In this document: positions 25,122 to 35,043 of the stretch, piece by piece
Numbering within the stretch: position 1 is the first letter of the stretch
Layout of the letters: each line of letters begins with the position of its first letter
NCBI RefSeq assembly: GCF_002025205.1
Contig: NZ_CP019947.1
Location: 4,669,501 to 4,733,500, forward strand
Direction of reading: 5' to 3'
Length of the DNA: 64,000 nucleotides
Source: Pseudomonas sp. CC6-YY-74
GTDB lineage: Bacteria; Pseudomonadota; Gammaproteobacteria; Pseudomonadales; Pseudomonadaceae
Notes under the pieces: generated by a model
Databases searched by the model: none
The model's input: only the letters and a program-made list of their open reading frames with translations
What the model was told of the DNA's origin: nothing
Program-made: the position numbers and the translations under genes

Positions 25122-28100
25122 TTACCAACTATCGACAGAGCGCTTCTTGCCCGCGCGCGCAGCTGGCTTGGGCACGGCATTCAGCCCGCGCACCAGCCAG
25201 GCACGGGTTTCGACCGGGTCTATCACGGCATCTATTTCCAGAAAGCTGGCCATATTGATGCCCTTGCCGCTCTGGTAGGCCTTGGCCACCAGCTTGTCGA
25301 ACAGCTGTTGGCGCGCGTCAGGCTCCGCCACAGCCGCCAGTTCCTTGGCAAAACCCAGGCGTACCGCGCCCTCCAGGCCCATGGCGCCGAACTCGGCGCT
25401 GGGCCAGGCGATGGTGAACAGCGGCGAGTGGAAGCTGCCGGCGGCCATGGCCTGGGCGCCGAGGCCGTAGCCTTTGCGCAAGACCACGGTAAACAACGGC
25501 ACCGTCAGGCTGGCGGCGGCGACGAACATGCGCGACACATGGCGCACCGTGGCCTGTTTCTCCGCCTCCGGACCGACCATAAAGCCGGGTGTATCGCACA
25601 GCGACAGCATGGGGATATCGAAGGCGTCGCACAGCTGCATGAAGCGCGCGGCCTTGTCGCCGGCCAGCGCATCGATGGCGCCGCCCAGGTGCGCGGGGTT
25701 GTTGGCGAGCAGGCCGAAGGGCCGGCCTTCGATGCGGATAAAGGCGGTGATCAGTCCGGGGGCGAACAGCCGGCGCAGTTCCAGCACCGAGCCGGCGTCG
25801 GCCAGGGTGGCGATGACCTGGCGGATGTCGTAGACGCGCAGGCGGTTTTCCGGGATCAGCTGGCGCAGCTCGCGTTGATCGGCGCACTGCCAGTCAGGCA
25901 GCGCGCCCTGGAAGTAGCTCAGGTACTGCTTGGCCACCCGCACCGCTTCAGCCTCGTCGGCCACCTGCACATCGATCACCCCGTTCGGTCCCTGCACCGA
26001 GACCGGGCCGACCTCTTCGGGCTTGAAGCTACCCAGGCCGCCGCCCTCGATCATCGCCGGGCCGGCCATGCCGATGGTCGCGTTGGCGGTGGCGATGATC
26101 ACATCGCAGCAGCCGAGCAGCGCCGCATTACCGGCAAAGCAGCGCCCGGAGACCACCCCGACCAGCGGCACCAGCCCGGACAATTTGGCCATGCCGACGA
26201 AGGTGTGGCAGTCGAGGCCGGCGACGCCGACGAAATCGCTGTCGCCGGGCCGGCCGCCGCCACCCTCGGCGAATAACACCAAAGGCAGGCGCCATTGCTC
26301 GGCGAGGCCGAGCATGCGGTCGGTCTTCTTGTGGTTCATCACCCCCTGGGTGCCGGCGAACACCGTGTAGTCGTAGGCGATGGCCATACAGCGCGCGGCC
26401 TGGCTGCCGAACAACTCGGCGTTGACCGTGCCGATCCCGCTGACCAGGCCGTCGGCCGGACTCTGCTCGATCAGTTCCTCCAGCGAGCGCCGGCGCCGTT
26501 GGGCGGCCAGGGCCAGGGCGCCGTACTCGCTGAAGCTGCCGGCGTCGAGCAAGTCGGCGAGGTTCTCGCGCACCGTCCGTTGCCCGGTCTTGCGCCGCTT
26601 GGCCACGGCTTGCGGGCGGCGTTCGTCGCGGGTGATGGCGTGGCGTTCGAGCACTTCGGCCAGATCAGCGCGGATATGCTCGAGATCCAGGCTTTGCTCG
26701 CTGTGGCTGTGCGCCGCAGCGACCTCGGCCGGTTCGATAAACAGCAGCGGTTGGCCTTCGCCGACCGCACTGCCGGGCTGCACGGCGAGGGCGCGAACGA
26801 TGCCGCTGTGGCTGGCCTTGACCACGAACTCCATCTTCATCGCCTCCAGCACGGCGATGCTCTGGCCGACCGCCACGGCGTCGCCTGCGGCCACCTCCAG
26901 GCACACCAGCACGCCGCTGCTGGGCGCGTGCAAGGGCAGGCAGCCGGGCGGTGCATCGAGCGCCTGTTGCACCGCACCGGCCGCCGCCTGGCTGCCGGCA
27001 AAGAACAGGTGCGGATGGGCCTGCTGTTGTGGCGCGAGCAATCGCTCCAGCTGGCTTTCGACGAAGCGCGTGCTGACTCGATTGGCAGCGACTTCTGGCA
27101 AGCGCAGCAGGTTCTGCAACAGGTGCAGGTTGCTCGCCACGCCCTCCAGGCGGAACTCGCAGAGCGCGCGGTAGGCGCGGCGCAGTGCGCTCGGGTAGTC
27201 CGGGGCATGGGCGATCAGCTTGGCCAGCAGCGAATCGTAGCTGGGGCTGACCGGGTAGCCGGCGTAGCCGTAACCATCGACGCGCAGGCCGGGACCGCTG
27301 GGCGGTTCGTAGGCCGTCAGGGTGCCGCTGGCCGGCCGGGTGCTGCCGTCGGCGTTCATGCTCTCGAGGTTGATCCGCAGTTGCACGGCGCAGCCATTGA
27401 TCGGCGGCGGCTGCAGTAGATGCAGTTGCTCCAGGCTATGCCCGGCGGCCAGCCTGAGTTGGGTCTGCAGCAGGTCGATGCCGGTGACCTGCTCGGTCAC
27501 CGTGTGCTCGACCTGGATGCGCGGGTTGGCCTCCATAAAGTAGAAGCGCTCGGGCTGCTGGTTATCCAGGAGGAACTCGAAGGTGCCCAGGCCCTGGTAC
27601 CGCGCCGCGCCGGCCAGTTTCAGCGCGGCGGCGATCATCCGCTCGCGGGTAGCGGCAGGCAAATCCGCGCTGGGGGCGATCTCCAGCAGTTTTTGCTGGC
27701 GCCGTTGCAGGCTGCAATCGCGCTCCCACAGATGGCTGACCGCGCCGGTGTGGTCGCCCAGCACCTGGATCTCGATATGCCGGGCATCGCGCACCAGCTG
27801 CTCGACATACAGCGCGTCACTGCCGAAGGCCGCGCGCGCTTCCGACTGGCAGCGGGCGAAGGCTGCGTCCAGCTCGGCTGCCGCGAACACCGGGCGCATG
27901 CCGCGTCCGCCGCCACCGGCCAGGGCCTTGAGCATCACCGCGGCGCCGTCGCCGAGGCTGCGCAGGAAGTCGCGGGCCTCGTCCAGGGTCACGGCGCGGT
28001 TAAGGCCAGACACCAGCGGCACCTCGCAGCGCTCGGCCAGCGCGCGCGCGGCGGCCTTGTCGCCGAACAGTTCCAGCACCTCGGCACTGGGGCCGATAAA

Positions 28101-28403
28101 GCACAGGCCGGCGGCCTGGCAGCGGCGAGCAAACTCGGCGTTCTCGGCGAGAAAACCGTAACCGGGATGGATCGCCTCGCAGCCTTGTTCCTGGGCGATA
28201 GTGATCAACTGGTCCATATCCAGATAGGCCGGCACACCACGGCCCTTGAGGGCGACCGCGCTGTCGGCCTTGCGCAGATGCAGGGAGGCGCCGTCGTCCT
28301 CGGCGTACACCGCCACCGAGCGGATGCCCAGTTCGGCGGCGGCGCGGGCGATACGGATGGCGATCTCGCCGCGGTTGGCGATCAGCAGGGCGGCAAAGGG
28401 CAT
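25122..28403 (-). CDS. Single-chain biotin-dependent acyl-CoA carboxylase
   Basis: One 1093-residue polypeptide carries all three functions of an acyl-CoA carboxylase. Residues 1-450 are biotin carboxylase (IANRGEIAIRIARAA; ATP-grasp loop GGGGRGM; ERDCSLQRRQQKLLEIAP; EANPRIQVEHTVTE). A biotin carrier domain lies at about 490-565 with EAMKMEF and the biotinyl Lys at 523. Residues from about 585 to 1080 are the carboxyltransferase (FAGTQGVMNHKKTDRML; CDTPGFMVGPEAEKQ; GSFHSPLFTIAWPSAEFGAMG). This is the architecture of the homohexameric long-chain acyl-CoA carboxylases. It is cotranscribed with an acyl-CoA ligase; substrate unknown. Confidence 0.9.
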   Translation of the reverse strand: MPFAALLIANRGEIAIRIARAAAELGIRSVAVYAEDDGASLHLRKADSAVALKGRGVPAYLDMDQLITIAQEQGCEAIHPGYGFLAENAEFARRCQAAGLCFIGPSAEVLELFGDKAAARALAERCEVPLVSGLNRAVTLDEARDFLRSLGDGAAVMLKALAGGGGRGMRPVFAAAELDAAFARCQSEARAAFGSDALYVEQLVRDARHIEIQVLGDHTGAVSHLWERDCSLQRRQQKLLEIAPSADLPAATRERMIAAALKLAGAARYQGLGTFEFLLDNQQPERFYFMEANPRIQVEHTVTEQVTGIDLLQTQLRLAAGHSLEQLHLLQPPPINGCAVQLRINLESMNADGSTRPASGTLTAYEPPSGPGLRVDGYGYAGYPVSPSYDSLLAKLIAHAPDYPSALRRAYRALCEFRLEGVASNLHLLQNLLRLPEVAANRVSTRFVESQLERLLAPQQQAHPHLFFAGSQAAAGAVQQALDAPPGCLPLHAPSSGVLVCLEVAAGDAVAVGQSIAVLEAMKMEFVVKASHSGIVRALAVQPGSAVGEGQPLLFIEPAEVAAAHSHSEQSLDLEHIRADLAEVLERHAITRDERRPQAVAKRRKTGQRTVRENLADLLDAGSFSEYGALALAAQRRRRSLEELIEQSPADGLVSGIGTVNAELFGSQAARCMAIAYDYTVFAGTQGVMNHKKTDRMLGLAEQWRLPLVLFAEGGGGRPGDSDFVGVAGLDCHTFVGMAKLSGLVPLVGVVSGRCFAGNAALLGCCDVIIATANATIGMAGPAMIEGGGLGSFKPEEVGPVSVQGPNGVIDVQVADEAEAVRVAKQYLSYFQGALPDWQCADQRELRQLIPENRLRVYDIRQVIATLADAGSVLELRRLFAPGLITAFIRIEGRPFGLLANNPAHLGGAIDALAGDKAARFMQLCDAFDIPMLSLCDTPGFMVGPEAEKQATVRHVSRMFVAAASLTVPLFTVVLRKGYGLGAQAMAAGSFHSPLFTIAWPSAEFGAMGLEGAVRLGFAKELAAVAEPDARQQLFDKLVAKAYQSGKGINMASFLEIDAVIDPVETRAWLVRGLNAVPKPAARAGKKRSVDSW

Positions 28404-28458
28404 GGCGGCTCCGGAGGGTGCGCCGTGCGCACCTGTTGGGTTGATTGGGGCGAAGGGG

Positions 28459-30150
28459 CTAGAGCAGGGCTTCCAGCTCGTTCTTTTTCACCTTGCCGGT
28501 GGCGGTCAGCGGCAGGCTGTCGAGCAGGCGGATCTGCGGCACCTTGTAAACCGCCATGGCCTCGCGGCACCAGGCCTGCAGGCTGTCTGCGCTGGCGTCG
28601 CTGCCGGGTTTGAGTACCACGAAGGCCACCGGGCGCTGGCCGCTGTGTTCATCGCTGCGGCCGAGTACGGCGCTGGCGAGGATCGCCGGGTGCTGGCCGA
28701 GCAACGCCTCCAGCTCGCTGGGAAATACGCTCATGCCATTGACCTTGAGCATTTCCTTGCGTCGGCCGAGGTAGCGGATAAAGCCCTGCGCGCTGATCTG
28801 GCCGAGGTCGCCGCTGTGCAACCAGCCGTCTTGCAGGGCGGCGGCGGATTCTTCCGGACGATTCCAGTAACCCTTGAGCAGCGACGGGCTGCGCAGGCAC
28901 AGCTCGCCTTCGCCACCGAGCGGCAGCAGTTCACCGGTGGCGAAGTCGCAGACTTTGAACTGGGTGCCCGGTACCGGCAGGCCGACGAAGGTCGGCGCGC
29001 TCTTGAGGTCGAAGTCATCGTCCTGCAGGCCGGCGGTGAAGGTGTCGCAGGTGTGGCTCTCGGTCATGCCGAAGCTGAATTCGAACAATGTGGTGCCGGT
29101 CAGCGCACGCCACTGGCTGCGGTACTCGGTGGTGAGCTTCTTGATAAAGGAGATGCTGCCGGTCTGCTGCAACGAACTGAAATCGAAGTCGCCGACCTGC
29201 GGGTGCTCCAGCACCTCGGCAGCGTTGTCCACCAGCAGGCCGCAGTGGCTGACCCGGTAGTGTTCGACCGCCGCCATGAAGGCCGGGGCGTCCCAGCGCG
29301 CCAGCAGCACCAGCTGGCAGCCGCTGAACACCGGGAACAGCAGGCCGGCGTTCTCCCCGGCGATCCAGAATTCCGGGAGGAAGTTCAGCAGCACGCTGCC
29401 CGGGTGCAATCGCAGGGCTACCGCGAGGAAGCTGGCGCAGGTGTAGAGCATATCGCCATGGCTATGCACGCAGCCCTTGGGCAGGCCGGTGGTGCCGCCG
29501 GTGTAGTTGAGCGCGGCGATGTCGGCCAGCTGCGGACGGTGCGCTGGCGTTGGCGTCTTGCAGGCGGCGAGCGCCGGGTAGAAGTCGATGAAGTCCTCAG
29601 CCATGACCTTAGGCGCCAGCAGCAAATCGGGCACCGGGATGCTCGGCTCAGCCGGGCACAACTCGGACAGGCTGGTCGCCAGCACATGGGCAAGCTGGCA
29701 GTCCTCGCGCACTGCCCGCACCACCGGCAATAGTTGGTCGAAGCAGAGAATCATGCGCGCGCCGCTGTCCTTGAGCTGGTAGCCCAGCTCCAGGGCCTTG
29801 CTCAGCGGGCTGACCGGCGCATAGACCGCGCCGCACTTGAGGATGGCGTAGAAGGCGATATGCAGCTGCGGGCAGTTGGGCATAAACACCGCCACCCGGT
29901 CACCCGGTTCGATCCCCAGCTCCACTAGCAGCGCGGCGCAGCGGTCGGACTGCTGGTCCAGCTCGGCATAACTCAGGCGCATTCCGTAGAAGTCCAGGGC
30001 CGGCGCCTCGGGCTGCAACCGGGCCCAGGCGCGCAGGTACTCGGACAACGGCTGCTGGCCATGCGGGTAGTGCGGCTCGCGCGGTGTGCCGGCCGGCCAG
30101 GCGGCGGCTTGCAGTGCGGCCAGCTGTTCGAGGTAGGCCTCTTCGGTCAT
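28459..30150 (-). CDS. Class I adenylate-forming acyl-CoA ligase
   Basis: AMP-binding enzyme of 563 residues that should activate a carboxylic acid to its CoA thioester. ATG 30150 (MTEEAYLEQLAALQ) has AGGGG upstream; the frame is open 27 codons further but without support. Motifs: P-loop LNYTGGTTGLPKGCVHSH, A5 FGMTESHTCDTF, A7 GWLHSGDLG, A8 YLGRRKEMLKVNGMSVFPSE and the catalytic Lys in LTATGKVKKNELEALL. It stands 55 bases before the carboxylase gene, so the pair probably makes and then carboxylates an acyl-CoA. Substrate could be aromatic, branched or medium-chain; not decidable. Confidence 0.88.
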   Translation of the reverse strand: MTEEAYLEQLAALQAAAWPAGTPREPHYPHGQQPLSEYLRAWARLQPEAPALDFYGMRLSYAELDQQSDRCAALLVELGIEPGDRVAVFMPNCPQLHIAFYAILKCGAVYAPVSPLSKALELGYQLKDSGARMILCFDQLLPVVRAVREDCQLAHVLATSLSELCPAEPSIPVPDLLLAPKVMAEDFIDFYPALAACKTPTPAHRPQLADIAALNYTGGTTGLPKGCVHSHGDMLYTCASFLAVALRLHPGSVLLNFLPEFWIAGENAGLLFPVFSGCQLVLLARWDAPAFMAAVEHYRVSHCGLLVDNAAEVLEHPQVGDFDFSSLQQTGSISFIKKLTTEYRSQWRALTGTTLFEFSFGMTESHTCDTFTAGLQDDDFDLKSAPTFVGLPVPGTQFKVCDFATGELLPLGGEGELCLRSPSLLKGYWNRPEESAAALQDGWLHSGDLGQISAQGFIRYLGRRKEMLKVNGMSVFPSELEALLGQHPAILASAVLGRSDEHSGQRPVAFVVLKPGSDASADSLQAWCREAMAVYKVPQIRLLDSLPLTATGKVKKNELEALL

Positions 30151-30213
30151 GGCGGTGCCCCTGTTGTTTTTGTCTGCGGGCATCTTAGGTGGCTGCGCCG
30201 CCGGGCAGAACTG

Positions 30214-30250
30214 ATGCTTATGCATCGCCATCCATGAATGCTATGCATGG
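30214..30250. promoter_or_regulatory. Candidate LysR operator between ligase and regulator genes
   Basis: Two ATGCAT palindromes (30220-30225, 30243-30248), each preceded by TGCT or TGCTT, stand 23 bases apart in the 158-base divergent gap. Direct repeats spaced about two helical turns are a common arrangement for LysR-type control of a divergent promoter. Inference only. Confidence 0.4.
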
Positions 30251-30308
30251 TTGCTTCAAGGTTTGGCGCTGCTAGGCTCCAGGTGATTCGAAGAGTGCGC
30301 TAATAACC

Positions 30309-31229
30309 ATGAATAAAACGCATGAATGGCCAGCCCTGGAACGCCTCGACCTCAACCTGTTTCGCGTGTTCGAGGCGGTCTACCGCGAGCGCAATCTGAC
30401 CCGTGCGGCGCTGGGGCTGCACCTCAGCCAGTCGGCGGTCAGCCATGCCCTGGCGCGCCTGCGCGAGCAACTGGGCGATCCGCTGTTCGTCCGCGAGGGC
30501 CGCGGGGTGGCACCGACGGCCCTGGCCGAGCAGCTGGCCCCGGGGATTCAGGATGCGCTGAGCGGCCTGCGCCACAGCGTGACCCGCGGGCGGCTGTTCG
30601 ACCCGCGATGCGACAGGCGCAGCTTCACCCTGAACATGCCGGAGCAGATGGAGCCGCTGGTGCTGCCGGCCGTGCTCGGCCATCTGCAACGGCTGGCGCC
30701 GCAGGTGGAGCTGCGCAGCGGCAGCCTGCATTGGGCCGAGTTGCGGCGCGAGCTGGCGATCGGCCGAGTCGACCTGGCGGTGGAAATTGCCCGGCCCACC
30801 GATGCCGAGCTGCGTCAGCAACTGCTGCTGCAGGACCCGCTGTGCGTGGTCGCCGGGCCGGCCTTCGGCGGCGAGCTGAGCGCCGAGCGCTACCTGGCCG
30901 CCGAGCATGTGGCGGTTACTTCGCGGCGCCGTGGCATCTGCGTCGAAGACCTGGCCCTCGGCCATTTGGGCCTGGTCCGCCAGGTGCGCCAGCGCTGTCA
31001 GCATTATTTGACCGCGGCGCTGCTGGTGGCCGAAAACGACTGGCTGCTGACCATGCCCAGGCGCTATGCCGAGTTGATCAACGCTGGGTTGGGCAACCGC
31101 TTGCTGGCGATGCCCCTGCAGCTGCCGCCGGTGACCCTCAACCTGTATTGGTCGCGCCAGGCCGAGAACGAGGCGGGCAGCCAATGGCTGCGCGGGCAAT
31201 TGCTGGAGTTGGCGCGGCAGCGGTTTTGA
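30309..31229 (+). CDS. LysR family transcriptional regulator
   Basis: Regulator of 306 residues transcribed away from the ligase-carboxylase operon, which it probably controls. The N-terminal winged helix is clear (LERLDLNLFRVFEAVYRERN; LTRAALGLHLSQSAVSHALARLREQLGDPLFVREGRG) and the NodD/NahR-like effector domain follows from about 95. Proteins beginning this way often respond to aromatic or small carboxylate ligands. ATG 30309 starts MNKTHEWPALERLDLNLF. Confidence 0.92.
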   Translation: MNKTHEWPALERLDLNLFRVFEAVYRERNLTRAALGLHLSQSAVSHALARLREQLGDPLFVREGRGVAPTALAEQLAPGIQDALSGLRHSVTRGRLFDPRCDRRSFTLNMPEQMEPLVLPAVLGHLQRLAPQVELRSGSLHWAELRRELAIGRVDLAVEIARPTDAELRQQLLLQDPLCVVAGPAFGGELSAERYLAAEHVAVTSRRRGICVEDLALGHLGLVRQVRQRCQHYLTAALLVAENDWLLTMPRRYAELINAGLGNRLLAMPLQLPPVTLNLYWSRQAENEAGSQWLRGQLLELARQRF

Positions 31230-31337
31230 TCGGGTGACTGCTGTATCCGATTAAGGTGGGCGTTCGCTCGCCCTCTTCGTAGGCGCGGGGGGACGCCTAG
31301 TTGCCATGCCCGCGATGCTTTTTGCAGGCATGCCCTA

Positions 31338-31362
31338 TCGCGGCCATGGGCCGCTCCTACGA
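31338..31362. repeat. REP-like palindrome downstream of the LysR gene
   Basis: TCGCGGCCATGGGCCGCTC with flanking CCTACGA is the Pseudomonas REP type (GTAGGAGCGGCC core). The 227-base gap between the convergent lysR and ispA holds this and other degenerate palindromes and no gene. Confidence 0.55.
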
Positions 31363-31456
31363 AACGCCCAAAAACCGTAGCCCAGCGCAATCCGGGAGCG
31401 CTGGTCGGCACTGGAGTTCCCCGGACTGCATCCGGGCGACAAGGGCGTCAGTTGCT

Positions 31457-32344
31457 CTAGTGCTGGCGTTCGACGATATAGCGGGCCAGTTCGCGCAGCG
31501 GTTCGGCGGGGTAGCCGAAGGGGCGCAGGGCATGCAGCGCCTGATCGCGCAATTCCAGGGCGTAGGCCTTGGCTGCGTCGAGGCCGAGCAGCGCCGGGTA
31601 GGTCGGCTTATTGTGGGCCTGGTCCTTGCCCTGAGTCTTGCCCAGGGTGGCGGTGTCGCTTTCCACGTCGAGGATGTCGTCTTGCACCTGGAATGCCAGG
31701 CCGATGGCCCGCGCATAGCTATGCAGGGCCGTGAGCGTGCGCTGGTCGGCGCGGGCGCTGGCCAGGGCGCCTAGGTGCACGCTGGCTTCGATCAGGGCGC
31801 CGGTCTTGTGCCGGTGCATGATTTCCAGCGCCGTTTGATCGAGTTTCTGGCCGACCGAGCCGAGGTCGATGGCCTGGCCACCGACCATCCCCGCAGGGCC
31901 AGCCGCCTGGGCCAGGCGGCTGATCATGGCCAGGCGCAGTTCGGCGCTCTGTGGATTGCGTTGGGCATCGGCGAGCACTTCGAAGGCCAGGCTCTGCAAG
32001 CCATCGCCGGCGAGGATGGCCACGGCCTCGTTGAATGCTTTATGGGTGGTCGGCTGGCCACGGCGCAGGTCGTCGTCATCCATCGCCGGCAAATCATCGT
32101 GTACCAGCGAGTAAGCGTGGATCAGCTCGACCGCGCAGGCCGCACCATCGGCCTGTTCAGGATCGCCGCCGAGGGCTTCGCAGGCGGCGTAAACCAGCAG
32201 CGGGCGCACCCGTTTACCGCCGTTGAATACGCTGTAACGCATGGCCTGGTAGAGCTGCTGCAATTGGCCGTGCGGGGTTTCGAGCAGACTTTCCAGCGCC
32301 GCATCGACCTGGCGTTGGCACTGCGCCTGGTAGGTCTCGATCAT
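31457..32344 (-). CDS. ispA: Farnesyl diphosphate synthase
   Basis: Prenyltransferase that extends isopentenyl and dimethylallyl units to farnesyl diphosphate. The 295 residues have [14 protein letters not shown], the first aspartate-rich motif [16 protein letters not shown] and the second region [21 protein letters not shown] 32344 overlaps the xseB stop by four bases, giving the usual xseB-ispA operon; dxs would normally follow directly but is displaced by the carboxylase cassette. Confidence 0.96.
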   Translation of the reverse strand: MIETYQAQCQRQVDAALESLLETPHGQLQQLYQAMRYSVFNGGKRVRPLLVYAACEALGGDPEQADGAACAVELIHAYSLVHDDLPAMDDDDLRRGQPTTHKAFNEAVAILAGDGLQSLAFEVLADAQRNPQSAELRLAMISRLAQAAGPAGMVGGQAIDLGSVGQKLDQTALEIMHRHKTGALIEASVHLGALASARADQRTLTALHSYARAIGLAFQVQDDILDVESDTATLGKTQGKDQAHNKPTYPALLGLDAAKAYALELRDQALHALRPFGYPAEPLRELARYIVERQH

Positions 32345-32583
32345 GCTTGTCGTTCCGCGTCGAAGGGGGCTTCCTCCAACTCGCCATCGCGTTCCATGAG
32401 GATCTGCACTTTCTGCTCGGCCTGAGCCAGGGCAGTCTGACAGTCGCGGGTCAGGCGAATGCCTTGCTCGAAGGCAGTCAGCGAGTCTTCCAGCGACAGC
32501 TCGCCGTTTTCCAGGCGCTCGACCAGGTTCTGCAAGTCGGTGAGGGATTGCTCGAAGTCGAGTGAGGCTTTTTTACGGGCCAT
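32341..32583 (-). CDS. xseB: Exodeoxyribonuclease VII small subunit
   Basis: Small helical subunit of exonuclease VII, 80 residues, the family length. ATG 32583 ([14 protein letters not shown]) is preferred to one three codons upstream. The motif [20 protein letters not shown] is diagnostic, followed by [19 protein letters not shown]. It overlaps ispA by four bases and heads the xseB-ispA operon. Confidence 0.95.
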   Translation of the reverse strand: MARKKASLDFEQSLTDLQNLVERLENGELSLEDSLTAFEQGIRLTRDCQTALAQAEQKVQILMERDGELEEAPFDAERQA

Positions 32584-32713
32584 GGCGGGCATTCTCTGGC
32601 GGTGGCTCGGGTAGGCATTGTAACCGGCGCGACACTAGCAGGCCACGCCGCACGGGCAAATCGACGGTCGTCGCACAGGGTGAGGCAGGCCGCGGCAGCA
32701 TCCACCCCCTCCC

Positions 32714-33484
32714 TCATCCGGAGAAATAGGTCACCCAGAAATAATAGATAGTCATGCTGCTACCCACCAAGATAACCAAGGCGCGCAGCAGCGCTGGCGG
32801 CAAGCGCTGGCCCAGGGCACCGCCGGCATAGCCGCCGAATGTCGCGCCGACCAGCAGGATCACCAGCTCGTACCAGCTGACCCGTCCGGCGACCACGAAG
32901 GTGATGGTGGCGACGCTGTAGATCACCGCCGAGATCAGGTTCTTCAGAGCATTGGCGCGGCCCAGCGGGTGGCCTTCGATGGAGAATGCCGCCAGTTGCA
33001 GGATGCCCATGCCGGCACCGAAATAGCCGCCGTAGATCGACACGCCGATATGCGCGGCGAGTGACAGCTTGCTGTGCGGCGGTTGTGCGGCTTCGGCGCG
33101 GCGTGCGGCCAGCCAGCGGCTGAGCCAGGGACTGGCGGCGAACAGCGCGGTGGCGGTGAGCAGTAACCAGGGGATCAGATTGGCGAACACAGCATCGCCG
33201 CCGGCCAGCAGCAACAGGCCGCCGAGCAGGCCGCCACATAAGCCAGCAAACAGCAGCGGCAGCAGATAGCGGCCCAGTGGGCGCAGCGATGCCCGTGCCG
33301 CCCAGGCGCCGGCCAGGCTGGCGGGCCACAGCGCCACGGCATTGGTGGCGTTGGCCGTGACCGGCGGCAGACCGGCCGCGAGCAAGGCTGGAAAGGAGAA
33401 AAAGGTACCGCCGCCGGCCAGGGCATTCATGCCGCCGGCGGCGAAACCGGCAAGCACCAGCAGGAGGATATCGGTGGGGATCAT
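32714..33484 (-). CDS. TSUP (TauE/SafE) family membrane permease
   Basis: Membrane protein of 256 residues with about eight hydrophobic helices. The first part, LAGFAAGGMNALAGGGTFFSFPALLAAGLPP, is the TauE/SafE signature, repeated in the second half (HIGVSIYGGYFGAGMGILQL). Members export sulfite or organosulfur anions. The neighbourhood gives no clue to substrate. A gene-free 165 bases follows before the EAL gene. Confidence 0.88.
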   Translation of the reverse strand: MIPTDILLLVLAGFAAGGMNALAGGGTFFSFPALLAAGLPPVTANATNAVALWPASLAGAWAARASLRPLGRYLLPLLFAGLCGGLLGGLLLLAGGDAVFANLIPWLLLTATALFAASPWLSRWLAARRAEAAQPPHSKLSLAAHIGVSIYGGYFGAGMGILQLAAFSIEGHPLGRANALKNLISAVIYSVATITFVVAGRVSWYELVILLVGATFGGYAGGALGQRLPPALLRALVILVGSSMTIYYFWVTYFSG

Positions 33485-33649
33485 TCAGGGGCCGCGCAAA
33501 TAGACGACAGCATACTCAGGTCGTTGGCGCCGACCAAGCCAGCGGATGAGGAGCGTGCTGAGTGCCTGTGCAGCAGTCGACTTCGTCGTCGATCGCTCCT
33601 TAAGGTAAATGATCTAAAGGTTGGCATGCGAGCCGATGGATTTGCCGTG

Positions 33650-34902
33650 TCAAAAGACGTAGTGGCTCATCGGCATCGGCCGGCCCAAGAGAAAGCCCTG
33701 CACGTTGTTGACGCGCAGGCTGCGCAGCAAGGCGAGCTCTTCCTCGGTTTCCACGCCTTCGGCGACCACTTTGCTGCCCGTCTCTTCGGCGAAGCGAATC
33801 AGCGCTCCCGCCAGGGCGCGATAGTCGGTGTTGCTGGTTATGTTTTGGATCAGGCTTCTGTCGAGTTTGATCACATCGGGCTTGAGCATAAGGATATGAC
33901 GGAAGCTGGCGTAGCCGGCGCCCGCGTCGTCCACCGCCAGCAGCATGCCTTTTCGCCGTAGTGGTTCCAAGGCCATAGCAATCGAGCCGTAGTCCTCGAC
34001 CGATATGTGCTCGGTTACCTCCAGCATCAGTCTGGTTAAAGGCTGCTCGACCAGCGCGTGAGCAAGGGCGCCGCAGAGGATGGTGCTTGGTGAGGCGTTG
34101 AGCGAGATATAGGATTCTTCCGGAAAATGCTTGAGGCCTTTCAGCGCTTCTTCAATGGCCATAATCTCGAGTTGTACCTCCAGCTCGACTTCGGCCGCCT
34201 CGCCAAACCACAGATCAGGAGGGCGCTGCGGTTCACTGGGGAAGCGAGCGAGCGCTTCGTAGCCCACCACCTTGTCTTGAGCCACGTTGATGATGGGCTG
34301 GTAGACGATGTTAATCAGCCTGTTGTTCAGCACTGAGGTTATCTGCGCCCTCATTTCGTCGTGGCGTTTCGTGCTGAGGACCTGCTTTTCGATTAAGCGT
34401 CCCGAAAAGTCAGCAAACAGGCGCAGGGTGCAGAGATCGCTATCGTTCAGCGTGTAATTGGGTTGGGAGCTGAAGCAGCAAAAGGTGCCGTACAGTGAGC
34501 CGTCGCTGAAATGGATGGGCACACCCATATAAGCGCCGATGCCCAGGGCTTGCGTCACTGGCAGTGCCATGGCTTCGGGTACTTGAGCGGTATCCTGAAT
34601 CAGCTCCGGGAAGCGGCCATCGACGATTCTCTGACAATAGCTGTCTTCCAGTGGGTCGGCGTTCCCCACACAGACCAGCGTCGGATAAGGGTGTGCGTCG
34701 GTATGCCTAAATACGCGCAATCCGTTCTGGAACGTGGAGATGAAGGCAACCTCCATCTTTAAATTGGAGCGCACGACATGCAGCGCCTCCGCAAGAATTT
34801 CATCCAGCAAGGGGGATTGGAGTCCAGGCCAGTCAAGGGAAATATCAAGTTTACGTCCAATGATGAATGGCTCATTGGCGTAGGCCGGTCAATCGTTATC
34901 AT
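33650..34902 (-). pseudogene. GAF-EAL cyclic-di-GMP phosphodiesterase with 5' frameshift at a C run
   Basis: The main frame (33650-34810) encodes a GAF domain (about 1-150) and a full EAL domain with catalytic-site residues present: YEALARF, LMLEVTEH, VDDAGAGYASF, VIKLDRSLI, VVAEGVET and VQGFLLGRP. It has no good start of its own (TTG 34808-34810 at best). In the next frame ATG 34902, behind AGGAAGAG, gives MITIDRPTPMSHSS... to TGLDSNPP, then loses frame at five Cs (34811-34815, G on the plus strand), where adding one C or removing two joins it to LLDEILAEALHVV. So the gene appears broken, or variable at this tract. Confidence 0.75.
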
Positions 34903-35043
34903 GAATCTCTTCCTAGATTTCGCTGCAGGCAGCATTTTCCGGCACATGGAGGCTGACGGCTTTCAATTCAACAGGTCAGGCGGGGAGCCTAACCCGGCTT
35001 AGGATCGTCGATGCGGTGAAGTCGGGGCCATGAGCCATGAGCA

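Noticed and set aside
31230-31456. Small gene between lysR and ispA
   Set aside because: No frame with start, ribosome-binding site and coding character; the gap holds REP-like palindromes.
33485-33649. Gene between TSUP permease and EAL gene
   Set aside because: Only shadows of neighbouring frames; nothing recognisable.
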